Origin: Siphonodentalium dalli
Lineage: Eukaryota > Mollusca > Scaphopoda > Gadilida > Siphonodentaliidae
DNA: 64,000 bases
NCBI GenBank assembly: GCA_032622095.1
Contig: CP136061.1
Location: 87,600,983 to 87,664,982 of the forward strand
Reading direction: 5' to 3'
The position numbers and the translations under genes are program-made. Under the pieces are notes generated by a model. It saw only the letters and a list, made by a program, of their open reading frames with translations. It made no database searches and was not told where the DNA came from. Every line of letters starts with the position of its first letter. Within the stretch, counting starts at the first letter, position 1. Of this stretch, positions 33,561 through 46,525 are shown piece after piece.

Positions 33561-34263
33561 TGTTTTAATGAAATTTTTCAAATACTGATTGATAGCTATT
33601 TGTCTACACATACATGTATTAGAGTTTCCAGGTCAGTGCATGATGAGAGTATGCTAGTCAGCCTGGGTGGTCAAATTGCACACTGCTAAATGATCATTCT
33701 AATGCATCGATGTAATGGACAAATACGGTAACCATTCAACTGATAGCTACTGCAAATACTAGCACTAATGTATAAGGTATATGCATCAAATTTTATACAT
33801 ATCCAGTGATATATCATTCCCCCTGCAAGCTATTATATGAACCGAACATGTGTTTGGCTATTTGGTTTAATACCTTTTAAGCTGACAGCACATACATGTA
33901 TTTTGATTTTTGAGTCACTGCTGTCATTTTGTAATTTGTAGCCATGACATATCTCAGCTATTAAAGGTACTCAATCCGAACAGAGGGTCCCCATCTCAAC
34001 AGATTCCAACAACAACAATCCGATCAGAGGGTCCTATATTACTATTTCTTTGGCTTTGGGGGTAAAAAATATTTGATTCGAGTCGAGGAACCCATCAAAC
34101 AAAGCTCAGAGTTATTAGATATTGATTTTTGAAATTTGTTAACTCGAGATGAGTACTAATGAAAGTGTCAATGACACTGTAGCTCAACTTATGTAGGGGA
34201 ATAATTTAATGGTTGACAGTAAATGGAGGAATAGAAAAGGTGCTAATTGAAATGTCTAACCTG

Positions 34264-35600
34264 CGCCAAAGGATTTAGTGATGCAAAGAGTAAAATACAA
34301 GATGGCTGCTGGTGGCCATTTTTTTTGGCCAATTGACCCCAAAAGAACTCATTCCCATCTACGTATAATTGTTAACATCCAGGACAAATTTTATGAAGAT
34401 CTGACCAAAGCTACGACCTACAAATTTCATGATGATCAGACGAACAGTACGACCTGTAGCCCGCGCCAATGGATTGAATTTTGAAATCCAAGATGGCCGC
34501 CAGCGGCTATGTGTTTTGGCCGAATGACCCCACAATGATTCGTTCCCATCTACATGTCAATGTCAACATTCATGACAAATTTCATAAAGATTAGACCAAA
34601 TGCAACCTATAGCCTGCGCCAAAGGATTTAGTCATGCAAAGAGTAAAATCCAAGATGGCTGCTGGCGGCCATGTTTTTTGGCCGAACGACTCCAAAATCA
34701 CTCGTTCCCATCTACATGTCAGTGTTAACATCCATGACAAATTTCATAAACTTCCGACCAACACAACGACCTGTAGCCCGCGCCAAAGGATTTAGTCATG
34801 CAAAGAGTAAAATCCAAGATGGCTGCTGGCAGCCATGTTTTTTGGCCGAACAACCCCAAAATCACTTGTTCCCATCTACATGTCATGATTAACATCACTG
34901 ACAAATTTCATGATGATCAGACGAACAGTACGACCTGTAGCCCGCGCCAATGGATTGAATCTTGAAATCTAAGATGGCCGCCAGCAGCTATGTTTTTTGG
35001 CCGAATGACCCCACAATGATTCGTTTCCATCTACATGTCAATGTCAACATTCATGACAAATTTCATAAAGATTAGACCAAAGGTACAACCTGTAGCCCGC
35101 GCCAAAGGATTTAGTCATGCAAAGAGTAAAATCCAAGATGGCTGCTGGCGGCCATGTTTTTTGGCCAAACAACTCCAAAATCACTCGTTCCCATTTACAT
35201 GACAGTGTTAACATCCATGACAAATTTCATAAACTTCCGACCAAAACAACGACCTGTAGCCCACGCCAAAGGATTTAGTCATGCAAAGAGTAAAATCCAA
35301 GATGGCTGCTGGCAGCCATGTTTTTTGGCCGAACGACCCCAAAATCACTCGTTCCCATCTACATGTCATTGTTAACATCAATGACAAATTTCATGATGAT
35401 CAGATGAACAGTACGACCTGTAGGCCGCGCCAATGGATTGAATCTTGAAATCCAAGATGGCTGGCCGCTATGTTTTTTGGCCGAATGACCCCAAAATGAC
35501 TCGTTCCCATCTACATGTCAATGTCAACATTCATGACAAATTTCATGAAGATCAGACCAAAGGTACAACCTGTAGCCCGCGCCAAAGGAAATTGTTCACG
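34264..35600 (+). repeat. About 160-bp tandem repeat with trimeric higher-order structure
   Basis: About eight monomers. Each carries 'gcgccaa.ggat', a 'ccaagatggc' motif, 'ttttttggccgaa' and 'tcgttcccatctacatgtca'. One variant ('gccaatggattgaat') recurs at about 34,459, 34,942 and 35,424, every 482-483 bp, with two 'gccaaaggatttagtcatgc' monomers between. The repeating unit is therefore a trimer. A lone relative lies at about 110-170. Confidence 0.9.
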
Positions 35601-35796
35601 GACGACGGACGCCAAACCATGGCAATAGCTCAAACTCACAAAAGTAAGTTGAGATAACAACTGCCGTAATCTGCTCTGGATGTGTACTCCAAATCTATTC
35701 AAACAGACAAGGATGGATAACTCTAAAATCAAGTGGTAATTTTAACGCAATTTTGACTTGAGTTCTGGGCAAGATAGTATTCCCGATAATGAAAAA

Positions 35797-36167
35797 TAAC
35801 ATTTTCAATAGAAAATACATATTCCCTATAAGATACTTACACACTGAACTACATGGTATATTCATCTTTATTCACAAGAAAGGATTCTATGAGATCCGTT
35901 TAAAATTTATTATTTTGGTACGAAATAGCTTAAGTACCTTTTTGAATCATTATTTATATGACGTAGCAGGTCAAGGTCATTTGTTCACTTGTTATGTATA
36001 TAAGCAAGTGGGGACACAGTCAAGATCTCTTTTTTCATCCTCTTACAAGATTCGAGGGGTGTGACCGAACAGCGGGGAGGGAAAATCCCAATTTGGGAGG
36101 GACCTGTGAGTTCAGTGTGTAAGTATCTTATAGGGAATATGTATTTTCTATTGAAAATGTTATATTC
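35797..36167. mobile_element. 371-bp MITE with about 50-bp inverted ends
   Basis: The left end 'acattttcaatagaaaatac' continues through 'atattccctataagatactt'; the right end at 36,115-36,167 is its complement. The interior (about 35,837-36,035) is also present, inverted, at 41,142-41,341 over about 199 bp with essentially no difference. Confidence 0.8.
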
Positions 36168-39100
36168 CCTTCAAAGATATGTTACACACTGAACTACATG
36201 GTAGAATCAACTCATAGGAGGAGACTGCGAGGAATGAGAAACTATTGTATTGTAGTTAAGAGTAATTAATTTGAACCTGCTGTGTAGCAACAAATGGATC
36301 CAAAAGGTACCGATTTGCAAATTTTATTGATGGTACATGTACAAGGTAGAGTGGAGAAAGTGGAAGAATGAGCCCATTGGCTGAATCTCTGCACCTCCCC
36401 CCCTTTTGGTTCTGAAGTCAGACAAACCTGTAATTGTGAAAACTCCCCAAGGTCATATGCAGGTACATGCATGTGCCACCTCCTCCCTGGAGTAAGCATA
36501 GACCACCCTGCTCCATGGTATGTGACTGAACGAACCAAGATATCCCAACGTTTCGACACCAGAGGAAGGAAATCTATTGTTACCTGAATGGTCAATATGG
36601 ATGCAAAACGAGGAAGTGGCAACTGTAAATACGATTAGAAACATACCACCAAGTCATGTATGGTGAAGAAAATCGAGAATTAAATAGCCACCGCATCATG
36701 ATTGTAAGGTTTGCGACCTACTGGCAGTAACGGTGTCTAACTCGACCAACTGATAAAGGCGCAAAAGAAGTATTTTCGGACTGACCATCAAAAGGACAGT
36801 ATTTTACTTCAGTGAATTAATACACCGGACAGAGGCCATATTCCGTCCGACAATGCCCATGATTAGTAGTTACTTTAAGTCTGGAAACTGGTAACAAAAA
36901 CCCCAGGTAACTAAGTCCATGAAGAGCGTTATAGGACTTGGAAATTCCCAAAATGTTTTCTGGTATCGAAACAATCGAGAAGAAAAAGTTCGGAGAGTCC
37001 TGAGTTGTAACTACCTCCACAGCCTGTCAATCCAATAGTGTATGCAGTTACACGTACACTTGATTCAAAGAAATACTTTGCAGTCTGCATGTAACATATT
37101 AGAAAATGTGTAGAAGGAGGAGACCCATCGTGATGGAACTACTTCAAACAGTCTGAAAGAAGGAACAGGCCATGGATGATTAAGGTCCCAAAAACAACCA
37201 GACTGTTGATAACAAGAAGATTGTGTCTGCTTGTTATTCACTGATTGTTCTTAACAGCCGAAGGGCCCGGGTCCATGAGCAGTTATTGTTTTTAGCCCAC
37301 CGCAACGACCAAGGAGAAAGCATATACTCGGTCGACATGAGGTCGAGGAGGTATGCCAGAGGTGTGAACAGAAGGCAAAATTTACCAAAGACCAGTCACA
37401 TGTGTGTATGGTCGGACGGTTGTCTGTCGCTCATACAGCGAGGACCCGGACCCTAGGTCCTCCCCGCGGGCAGAGACTCTCTGTCGCCAACAATGATTGT
37501 CTCATGTGCGCCGTTAGACGAATTGCCCGTCTGTTTGAGTAATGCAAGACAGCATGTCAAAAAAGGAGCACTGAGTACAATAATGCCTGATTCCAGAGGT
37601 GCCACGACTATTTATTTTGATAATCGACAATCGGTCGGCAACAATAGACTATAATCGATTAATCGTACCTAACACCATCAGTGGAAGTATTCTGTAATAT
37701 ATGGCCTATTGGCTTGGTGCTGGGTAACTACAATGTCACTGTTGTTTGAGGAATCGGCTCAGGACATGTTTACAGTAATGAAGTGCATCACAAACCACTT
37801 TTATTGACCAATGAACAGAATGTATTCTATACCTGCACAATTATCGGCCATGTTATGGTGATAATAGAATTTGTGAGTTCATTAGAACGAACGTAAATAT
37901 GAATTTCAGTGTCTGAATAGCCAAACATGCAAACCATATAAAAGTAGGAATGCATAATGAATGGCCGATGGTTTGTATTGGATAATATCGAGGTTCATTC
38001 ACTGCATGATACGCAATAGCCTATACAATTAACCTCTAAGGATACTTATTCAAGCACAGTATATTCAAATGACATCATGGAGAACATTGCTGATTAAAAT
38101 GCCATAGGGTCCCTAGTGTCCAGAGAATTTCAATCAACTCCCATTGGTTCAATCAGATTCAAGGGCAAGTGCATTCAGCTCATTGAAGACAGTGACAGTC
38201 GGTATATATCAAAGATGTAGTTCCGCCTTACAAGTAGAAATATACAATGACATCGCCATAATTTCAAAGCTGCAGGGCCGCCAATTTGTAGAATTAACAA
38301 CAACATGAAGAGTAACCATGGCGCATCATCAAATGAACTGCAGACTGATTGCAACATAGGTTAGTAGTACTCCTGTTGACGGAATCTCGTTGATATGCGA
38401 TCACAGGTTGTTAACCCATCGGTTGTAGATTAAACTGTGTAAAACAAACACGGTATTCAATAATACTGGACATGTCCCGATGTCAAATTAAATAATGCAT
38501 ATCAATCGACGATGTAAATGGTAATCGATGATTGGCTTTATCAACGGTTCATCGATTATACGACTAATCGTGGCACCCCTACAAAGGACTCCTTCAAGCA
38601 GGGCATCAACGTGTGTTGTTGGCATGATGCAAGGCTCAAAGTTCTGAAATGCACCTGTTCACATGGAACAGGTTATTACCTACCGTACCACCACCCCAGA
38701 AGATTGCGTGAGTTCAATTGTCTATATCGTAACCTGATAAGCTAACCCAAACTGTAAAGCCATGATATTGAGCGAGAATAGATCTAATCCTGGTACTACA
38801 GGTAAAAAGCCCATTGGGATTGTCCTAAGACAGTAGAGTCAAAAGCTGATGAATGTTCTACGCACAGAGAAACGTGAGTCACAACTTGGTTCGCAGAAAA
38901 AAAAGCCTATAACTGCAGAAAGCCAGGTTGACACTCGCAAGGAATCCAAGGCTTGGTGTTTCGCCCCATGGAACCGTAGTAAGGGCGAAAGATGATCTGT
39001 GTAAATTTATCACCAGAAAAATCGAACGGCCACCCATAAACAAAGGACAATGCTAATACTGACAAGTGGAAAGGTAATAAGTTTGAGCCCTGGAAAAACC

Positions 39101-41362
39101 TCATGGTTGTAGAACAAATTGAGTGTTTGTTAAAAGTCTCTGCCCCGGCCGATGACTGTGCTATGTACACTGTTATGGACAGCCCCCGAGATTATCCGGC
39201 ATCAGCCGGCGCGCTGTCTGGTGGCCCAATGCTCGGTCTCCCCTCGAACCTCCCAGGACCCAAATCGGAGGCGAGAAACTGCGTCTGCCACACCTCGATG
39301 CCTTGCAATTAACTCTAGTTCTTTTTTAGAGCCACAAGAAAAAACAGCAAGAGCTCTCCGAAAACCAAAGTGAGAATCAGGATTCGCATTGGATGGCAAG
39401 TATAGCCCTGTTAATTAGAATTGTAATCTAAATGTGGGATCGGCAGATCCAAACCATGGATTTTGTTATCTTTAAATTTAAAAATTGAATAAACAGGGCT
39501 GCGTAAAGCCTGGGAAGAGACATCGAGGTATGATTAATGTTCAGACTGTTTCCCCCCCCTAACTGGAGCCAGCTTAAACCTTGACGTGAAGCTGAATCAT
39601 ACCGTGCAGCCAGTAGGGCGGTGGCGACATACTTGGTCACGACACAAATCCAGATACCTCACCAACATGAGGACACCACACTTAATGTTTCTAAATGAAC
39701 ACAATCCGCATTGAACTACATGTTGAATGGGCAGATCAGTCAAATATACATAGAATGAAATGCCACAGCCCCAGTGGCTACACTGGCGACAACTCACCTC
39801 CCGTCAAAGAGCAAGCATTTTACGGCCATGCAGAGTCCCGGGAAATGGTCTTAACAGCAATTCCACCCGAGGGTAGACGCCAGGGAGCAACTTACTTTAG
39901 AAATTTTGATTATCCAATAAAGAGCCTCACATTGACATGATTGATGAAAGTATTTTGTTCTCAATCTCAAAGTCACATAAAATTCATACAAAATTGCATG
40001 GTGATTATCCAAGTTTGGATGGCAAATTGTGACGTGATGCGATACCAGTTAAGTTGCTCCCTAGGGGGCTGACAGATCTTTGTACGTCCCACCTGCTTGT
40101 GAAAGGGAGATGAGAGGACGAAAAAAATCTTAGGTAGAATCCAGCAGCAGCGGTCGAGCATGGTTGGATCCGTGCATAGTGGAACCCACCCTCGGAACAG
40201 TATGGCGCCTTGCCGACAGTGACATTGGTGAAGTATGCGACGGGGCCCCTCAAGGTCTGCATGGAACGAGGAATTTGATTAGCCTGAACCTGCTTGACAA
40301 TGGGGTGACTGAAACCGAGACCATACGAGGAAGAAAATCGCTTGTTTTATGACCAGTTATAAGGATCAGGAAAGTGACCTAAAAATATTCCAGGAAATTA
40401 GGTGACTGATGTGTCACATTATTACGTGTGAAATTGTGTCAGTGATCTGACAAAAAAGTTATTTTGTTGGCAAACAATCTCAATGTGTATTGTATTGTAA
40501 ACGAATTCATAGTGAACTATGAGCCAAGCAAAACCACACAAGTGAGTTAATTCCTAGATAAACGAAAAAAGGACCCAAACCTGATCCCTAATTTTGCTAC
40601 ATATGTCAACATGAAACAGATGTGTGAGTGACAATTTCAGAATTTCGACGTAAACAAAACAAATGTTGTCACGTGGCAATTGCCACATAAACAAAGTTAT
40701 AACCGCAATGTTGTCTCACTGGTTGAATGATCTAATACTTACATTCTAAAACCACAAGAACAGAGATAACATAGCAACTGTGCTGTATAGGCATTCCCAA
40801 AGAGAGTTCAACACGTGAACGGCTGCATATATACAGACGAATTCAATTTCGAATTCAATTCGGAATACTAAACCACGTGCTCCGAAACCGGAAGTTGGGG
40901 AATTACCCACAATTTTCAACATAATAAAATAGTTTTTATTTTATTTTTTGCGTAAAATAAAACAAGTGAAATTGAATGAAATTGTCACTCTGATATTATT
41001 TAATAATTATTGTGTCGTTTCCCAAAAATGAAACGATGTCACAACAAATTAAACAAATTGGAACGGAATTGTTAAATGAAGCCGACAATAATATGTGGTT
41101 TTCAATTTGCTCATAGCGTGTACTTCCCTTCGAGTCACAAGAAAAAAAGAGATCTTGACTGTGTCCCCACTTGCTTATATACATAACAAGTGAACAAATG
41201 ACCTTGACCTGCTACGTCATATAAATAATGATTCAAAAAGGTACTTAAGCTATTTCGTACCAAAATAATAAATTTTAAACGGATCTCATAGAATCCTTTC
41301 TTGTGAATAAAGATGAATATACCATGTAGTTCAGTGTGTAACGTATCTTTGAAGGTAATATA
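36168..41362. mobile_element. Block of about 5.2 kb with inverted ends, interior unidentified
   Basis: The left edge reads 'ttcaaagatatgttacacac' and the right edge is the complement of 'ttcaaagatacgttacacac', both followed inward by 'tgaactacatggta'. The interior has moderate GC, unlike its AT-rich surroundings, and contains only frames under 120 codons, none with a family I recognise. It could be a large non-autonomous DNA transposon, an old autonomous element with decayed coding, or a non-coding RNA locus. No internal tandem repeat was noticed. Confidence 0.5.
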
Positions 41363-41529
41363 ATATATTTCTAAAATCGATATCTAACAAATCAGAGCTT
41401 TGATGGGTGACTTCCTCGACTCGAATCAAATATTTTTGACCCCCGAAGCCATTGAAATAGTAATTGCGATGAGAGGAGTTTTATCGGATTGAGTACCTTT
41501 AAGCTCCAATTGAACTAGAGTTGACATTT

Positions 41530-42110
41530 TTAAATTAGATACACAGAGATTTACCAGACTCCAATTGGAACTATTAATTGATCAATTGCTGATATTATTT
41601 AAGCCCAGATCATTGTGCAGGATACACACAATTCCATAATTTCTAAGATTTTGTGATTAGTCTCTCAATGAGCTCAGCATTATTCCATTCCACTTTAGTC
41701 CAAAGGAGGAACTTCATTAACACATAATTTTAACGCACAAAACCAGCTTCATAAGTATTGGTAAGGTACATGTGTAATATTAGCGTGTGTGATGATGTCA
41801 TGCCATTATTTAAATGACTTGCGATCGCTGAAGTTTATGATTGTTGTTTTCGATGAATACTTCGCGTTGCTTTGAGTTTATTTGACAATGTGATAAAAGG
41901 TTTCTCAAACTCGTTCTATTTTTTACGTTAATTTATCAACCTCGTCCACTAAATTCAAATTTAGTGAACTCGGTTGATAAATTCCGTATAAAATAGTAAC
42001 TCATGTGAGATCCTCTATTTATGCTAAATGATAAGCAGTTACTATACCAGACTTGGATACTTAAGGTGTTGTGGGAGTAACAGATTACGTTTATTTCGTC
42101 TCGCCTTACA
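41530..42110. repeat. Dispersed repeat family G, third copy, with embedded hairpin
   Basis: 'atcattgtgcaggatacaca' (41,609) and 'ccagacttggata' (42,047) match 18,977-19,060 and 19,330-19,375 in the same order. Between them is a 54-bp perfect-looking hairpin at 41,930-41,983 ('aatttatcaacctcgt' and its near-complement). Confidence 0.6.
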
Positions 42111-42434
42111 CAAGACGTTACCATGGTCATTTGCCACGATCCCCAAACTTTTTTGAATAAGGAATAAGTAACGGAATTCAAACAGCTAGCAATTTGATGC
42201 TTCCCACCAACATCATAACTTACACCAAGTATAATAAAAGGTCACTGACAAAAATGTCCCCCAACGAAGGTAGCAGGTTTGAAGGATTTATTGGTTTCAG
42301 ATCCCTATACTACAAACTGTAGGATGAATTGATTGCACCAATATGAAACAAATTGTGTATTCACTAAATATCTTGCACATCTTCAATGTGTCTAGAAAGG
42401 GTCAATAACTCTAAAACAAAAACATAAAACAATT

Positions 42435-42680
42435 CTATGTCGAAATATGGCAATAACTCAGCCAAAATGAAGTTAGAATCGCAGGTGCACAGGTTACCAT
42501 ACTGGTTGACATCTGTGCCAAGTTTTTAAAAAATTGACCAGAAATTGACAAAAGATGCATCCCAGGATGTGCGATTCTATATCGAAAAAGGGCACTAACT
42601 CCGCCAAAATGAGTCCGAAAATTACAGGTTCCCATGCTGGTTGATATATGTGCCCAGTTTAAAAACAATTAACCAGAAAA
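42435..42680 (-). repeat. Inverted relative of the 25.1-kb tandem element
   Basis: Two units with 'aatcgcaggtgcacaggtt', 'gttgacatctgtgccaagt' and 'tcagccaaaatga'. These are complements of the 'cctgtgcacctgcgatt' and 'acttggcacaga' motifs at 25.2-25.6 kb. Confidence 0.6.
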
Positions 42681-42689
42681 TGACAGAAT

Positions 42690-43370
42690 ACAGGCTTGGA
42701 CAGTTATTTGGAGATATCTCTAATCATTTGAAGATATCTCTAAATATTTAGAGATATCTCTAAATCATTTGGAGATATCTCTAAATCAATTGGAGATATC
42801 TTCAAATCATTAGCAGATATCTCTAAATCGATTTGGAGAGCTCTTAAATATTTAGAGATATCTGCAATTATTTGGAGATATCTCTAAATATTTGGAGATA
42901 TCTCCAAATATTTGGAGATATCTCCAAATATTTGAAGATCTCTTCAAATCATTTAGAGATATCCACAAAAGCATTTAAGGAGAAGTAAATTTGATTTGTC
43001 GTACTTATCCATAAATGAATTAGAGATATCTTCAATTCATTTAGAGATATCCACAAAAGCATTTAAGGAGAAGTAAATTTGATTTGTCGTACTTATCCAT
43101 AAATGAATTAGAGATCTCTTCAAATCATTTAGAGATATCCACAAAAGCATTTAAGGAAAAGTAAATTTGATTTGTCGTACTTATCCATAAATGAATTAGA
43201 GATCTCTTCAAATCATTTAGAGATATCCACAAAAGCATTTAAGGAGAAGTAAATTTGATTTGTCGTACTTATCCATAAATGAATTAGAGATATCTCTAAT
43301 TGCCCTTCTTTATTGGGGATAAATACTCATTTGAGGAGAAGTGCAAAGCATTTAGAGATACATGTATCTC
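42690..43370. repeat. AGATATCT-rich palindromic satellite with 89-bp higher unit
   Basis: About 12 short units of roughly 20 bp ('tttggagatatctctaaat') are followed by four copies of an 89-bp unit. That unit begins 'atccacaaaagcatttaagg' at 42,959, 43,048, 43,137 and 43,225 and includes 'gatttgtcgtacttatccat'. Each contains self-complementary AGAGATATCTCT cores. Confidence 0.9.
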
Positions 43371-43379
43371 TAAATATTT

Positions 43380-44560
43380 TGATATAGCCAAAAGCTATTC
43401 CTAATTTATTTGAAGTCAATTAAGATCTGACATATCCTCAAATAGGCTCCTTGTATGAAATTTATTTCAACATGAAATGATGCCTCCCTGCATGCATGCA
43501 CAGACGTGATATTGAAAACTGCCTAAAACAGCTAAATTTTCCAAAGTTCAGTTATTAAGAAGACTATTTTACATCAAGTGATATAGTCACTAAAATATAA
43601 ATGGAGACAACCAATGTGAATGTAATTCTGATGTTGTGTCAGGCATGACCTTTCCAACTGCTGACAGTTTTATAACCAAACTTTGGACCCAGGTTGAGAG
43701 TGAGAAATTACATCTACCCATATACCACCACCTCCTCCCAACCCACCGCACCCGCCCTCTATATTGTCGCCACTCAAGTCAAGTACGTACTGTTACAGTA
43801 GACAATACAGTAATACACACATAATTGATTTAACTTTTAGCTCATTCCAAGATTTTAAGTTTAGAATTTTTTTCCAAAAATAAATTACTTGTAGCTGTAT
43901 ATATATATGTATTTCAATGTTGAATTTACACTGGCGCTAGATACATGTACCGGATATAGATATAATGATCTAGATTTATAATGATAAATGCACTGACTTG
44001 ATTGATGTGTCAAAAATGTCGGATAACAATTTCAACACTTTGTTGCATTCATTTTCATGATTTTAACGTTGAACTTGAAGTTGAGCACCGCAATAAAACG
44101 GACAAGACAGTCAAACTGATACAATTTCTAATATTTACCCATAATTTCATTGCCAATATGTTACTCGACCTAATTCATAACTTCATATGCGGTGATATTA
44201 ATAGCTCAATACAAAGTCTGAATGACAGTATTAAAATTTGCTTCTCTACTTTTCCACGATTCGTGTTACGTAAACGAAGCGTCATTGACAACCATTTCAT
44301 GACTCATTTTCTAAAAAATATCGCGCCCAGATGGGTCACATGACGTCATTTGATGACGTCGCCTCGCATCAAAATCCGCTGAAACAAAGTTATTCAGGGC
44401 AGATGATAGCTCATTTTAGCTTAACAAATATAAGATTTCTATGAGCGGAAAGGCTTGTGTACGTTATCAGACAATCTATCGCAAAGGAAATGAAGGGGAG
44501 AATTTATTATTATATAATATTTTAATTACAGATAATTATGTTCATTTCAAATTTGAATTG
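43380..44560. other. Unassigned sequence between two blocks of the same satellite
   Basis: Contains a 113-codon frame at 44,002-44,343 (MMCQKCRITI...) with no family I recognise and no splice or duplication evidence. Nothing else supported. Confidence 0.4.
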
Positions 44561-44564
44561 TGGA

Positions 44565-45065
44565 TATGTCGATTTAGAGATATCTCTAATTCGATTTGGA
44601 GATATCTCCAATTCATTTGGAGATATCTCCAATTATTTAGAGACATCTTGAAATAGTTAGAGATATCTCTTATTCATTTGGAGATATCTCCAATTATTTA
44701 GAGATATCTTCAAATGAATTAGAGATATCTTCAAATCCAATTATGGAGAAGTACTTAATTACGGATATGTCCAATTGTGGATATGTTGATTTAGAGATAT
44801 CTCCAAATCGAATTATGGAGAAGTATTTTATTACTGATATGTCCAAAAAGAACTTATCCTTAAATGAATTAGAGATATCTCTAAATGATTTAGAGATATC
44901 TTCAATTCATTTGGAGATATCTCTAATTCATTTAGAGATAAGTGCAATTTAAAGTCGATTTGTGGATATGTGCCGATTTAGAGATATCTTCAAATGAATT
45001 GGAGATATCTCCAAATATTTAGAGATATCTTCAAATATTTAGAGATATCTCCAAATATTTGAGTA
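44565..45065. repeat. AGATATCT-rich satellite, second block
   Basis: The same palindromic 18-21 bp unit as at 42.7 kb but without the 89-bp unit. Frames through it read as repeated LEIS, which is simply the translation of the repeat. Confidence 0.9.
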
Positions 45066-45378
45066 TATGTTAATTTGGCTGCCCATACGGACGGACGAGG
45101 ATCCTTACTATAGCCTCCAAACAGAATGTCGTGGGACAATTAATTGCACACTGTTCTGGCTCTGAATACCGACTGACTTCACAGAATGCAATGACCTTGA
45201 CCATGGTTAATGAAAATATTGTCCGTTTACATCGGGTCCATTGATGGAAAATAAATAGGCAACTGAGTATGCCTGTCTTCACAGAATTACACATCCTTGA
45301 CCATGGACACCATCCAATTTTGCATAGTTGTATATTTGGCATGGTATGTCAATTCTCTTTTGGCATCAAAAGGGTTAA

Positions 45379-45644
45379 AGATGGATTATCTCTTTAAATA
45401 ACAAATTTGAAACAGTTTTGTGGGTATAAAATACTATATATGAACTGAAGACCCTGTCCGGAAATGCTTCTATCAATTAATATTGAATTTATTTTGAATA
45501 TTTTTTATGAAATGAGATGATTAAATGGGACACTTTATAAAATAATAAATATAGAAGCATATCCGGACAGGAGTCTTCGATTCAGATCTAATATTTTATA
45601 CCCCGTAACTATATAATACATGTTTACAAAGAGATAATCCACCT
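45379..45644. mobile_element. Family F TTAA MITE, internally deleted copy
   Basis: TTAA then 'agatggattatctcttta'; the right end 'aagagataatccacct' is followed by TTAA. 266 bp, against 537 bp for the fuller copy at 50,928-51,464. Confidence 0.8.
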
Positions 45645-45648
45645 TTAA

Positions 45649-45977
45649 AGGGGTACTGTACAATAAATTTGGCCATTTATGGGACCATCTGCTTTTATAC
45701 TCAACAGAATATGTGCAACAAATGAATGAATTTGAACCATGAATTAGTGCAAAATACACTTTTGTGCTCTATGAATGATGCAAATAACATTGTAATTATA
45801 ATGAAAATGCATAAATGGCTGGAGTCAAATTAATTCTCATTATAATTACCATGTTGTTTGCATCATTTATAGAGTGCATTTTGCACTAATCAATGGTTCA
45901 AATTCATCTATTTGTTGCATATATTCTGTTGAGTATAATAGTAGATGGTCCCGTAAATGGCCCGGAATTAGTGTAAT
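45649..45977. mobile_element. Family E TTAA palindromic MITE, copy 1
   Basis: The left end 'aggggtactgtacaataaat' continues 'ttggccatttatgggaccat'; the right half is the complement ('gatggtcccgtaaatggccc'). The TTAA at 45,645-45,648 serves as both the right border of family F and the left border of this copy. Confidence 0.8.
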
Positions 45978-45981
45978 TTAA

Positions 45982-46435
45982 AACATATCAAGAATGGAAG
46001 TAATAAAAGGCTGAATTATATTTTTTTTTTAGGTTTTAATAGAGCACTATTCACAATATATCTTCACAATGACAGTAATTGTTGACATGATGAAAGCCCA
46101 AAAGTAGTTGACAATATGAAAATATAACGTTTATAAAAATATATGCCCTCAGACATAAAGGCAAGCACATAAGGAACACAAAACTGGCAACTAAATCTGG
46201 AAACAATTTTAACTGTTTAATTTGTGATAATAACCATGTTTAGATCGAACAACTTTAAACTTCTGGAAATATAGTAAGGAAACTACTCGTCAATGAGTAT
46301 TTAGCATACCATAGAAAGTCTTAAAATGTAGCTACTGTCTCAAACAAATAATAAAGATATTCACATTATAATTAGTTTGACAGTTATAGCCATTCAATAT
46401 ATAGTATGATTAGAAGCTTATTTCCAAGTCTGAGT
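45982..46435. other. Unassigned AT-rich sequence
   Basis: No gene or repeat recognised. Confidence 0.4.
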
Positions 46436-46440
46436 TTAGT

Positions 46441-46525
46441 GTGTCCCCAGAGTGTGAATTTAGTGACGCTAATCCACATAGCGGGCTTGCAGCACCGAAT
46501 TCACCATCTGGGGACCTCATTCTGC
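46441..46525. mobile_element. Family A hairpin, left arm degraded
   Basis: 'tgtccccagagtgtgaattt' against 'gaattcaccatctggggacc'. A half copy of the same end, preceded by an inverted internal segment, lies at about 46,890-46,999 ('gcagaatgaggtccccagag'). Confidence 0.75.

Larger units (their letters stand above)
33961..41502. mobile_element. Family D TTAA element expanded by nested insertions
   Basis: The left arm (33,961-34,140) begins TTAAAGGTACTCAATCCGA. The right arm (about 41,363-41,502) is its complement ending in TTAA, and both contain 'aaatatttgattcgagtcga'. A compact relative (413 bp) is at 56,387-56,799; its interior motif 'ggataactctaaaatcaag' occurs here at about 35,716. If the arms belong together, a small element grew to 7.5 kb by acquiring the 160-bp array, a 371-bp MITE and a block of about 5.2 kb. 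The pairing is inferred from order and orientation. Confidence 0.55.

Noticed and set aside
44441-44952. Frames reading as repeated LEIS, resembling a leucine-rich or coiled repeat
   Set aside because: Produced by translation of the AGATATCTC satellite; they stop within the array and have no conserved boundaries.
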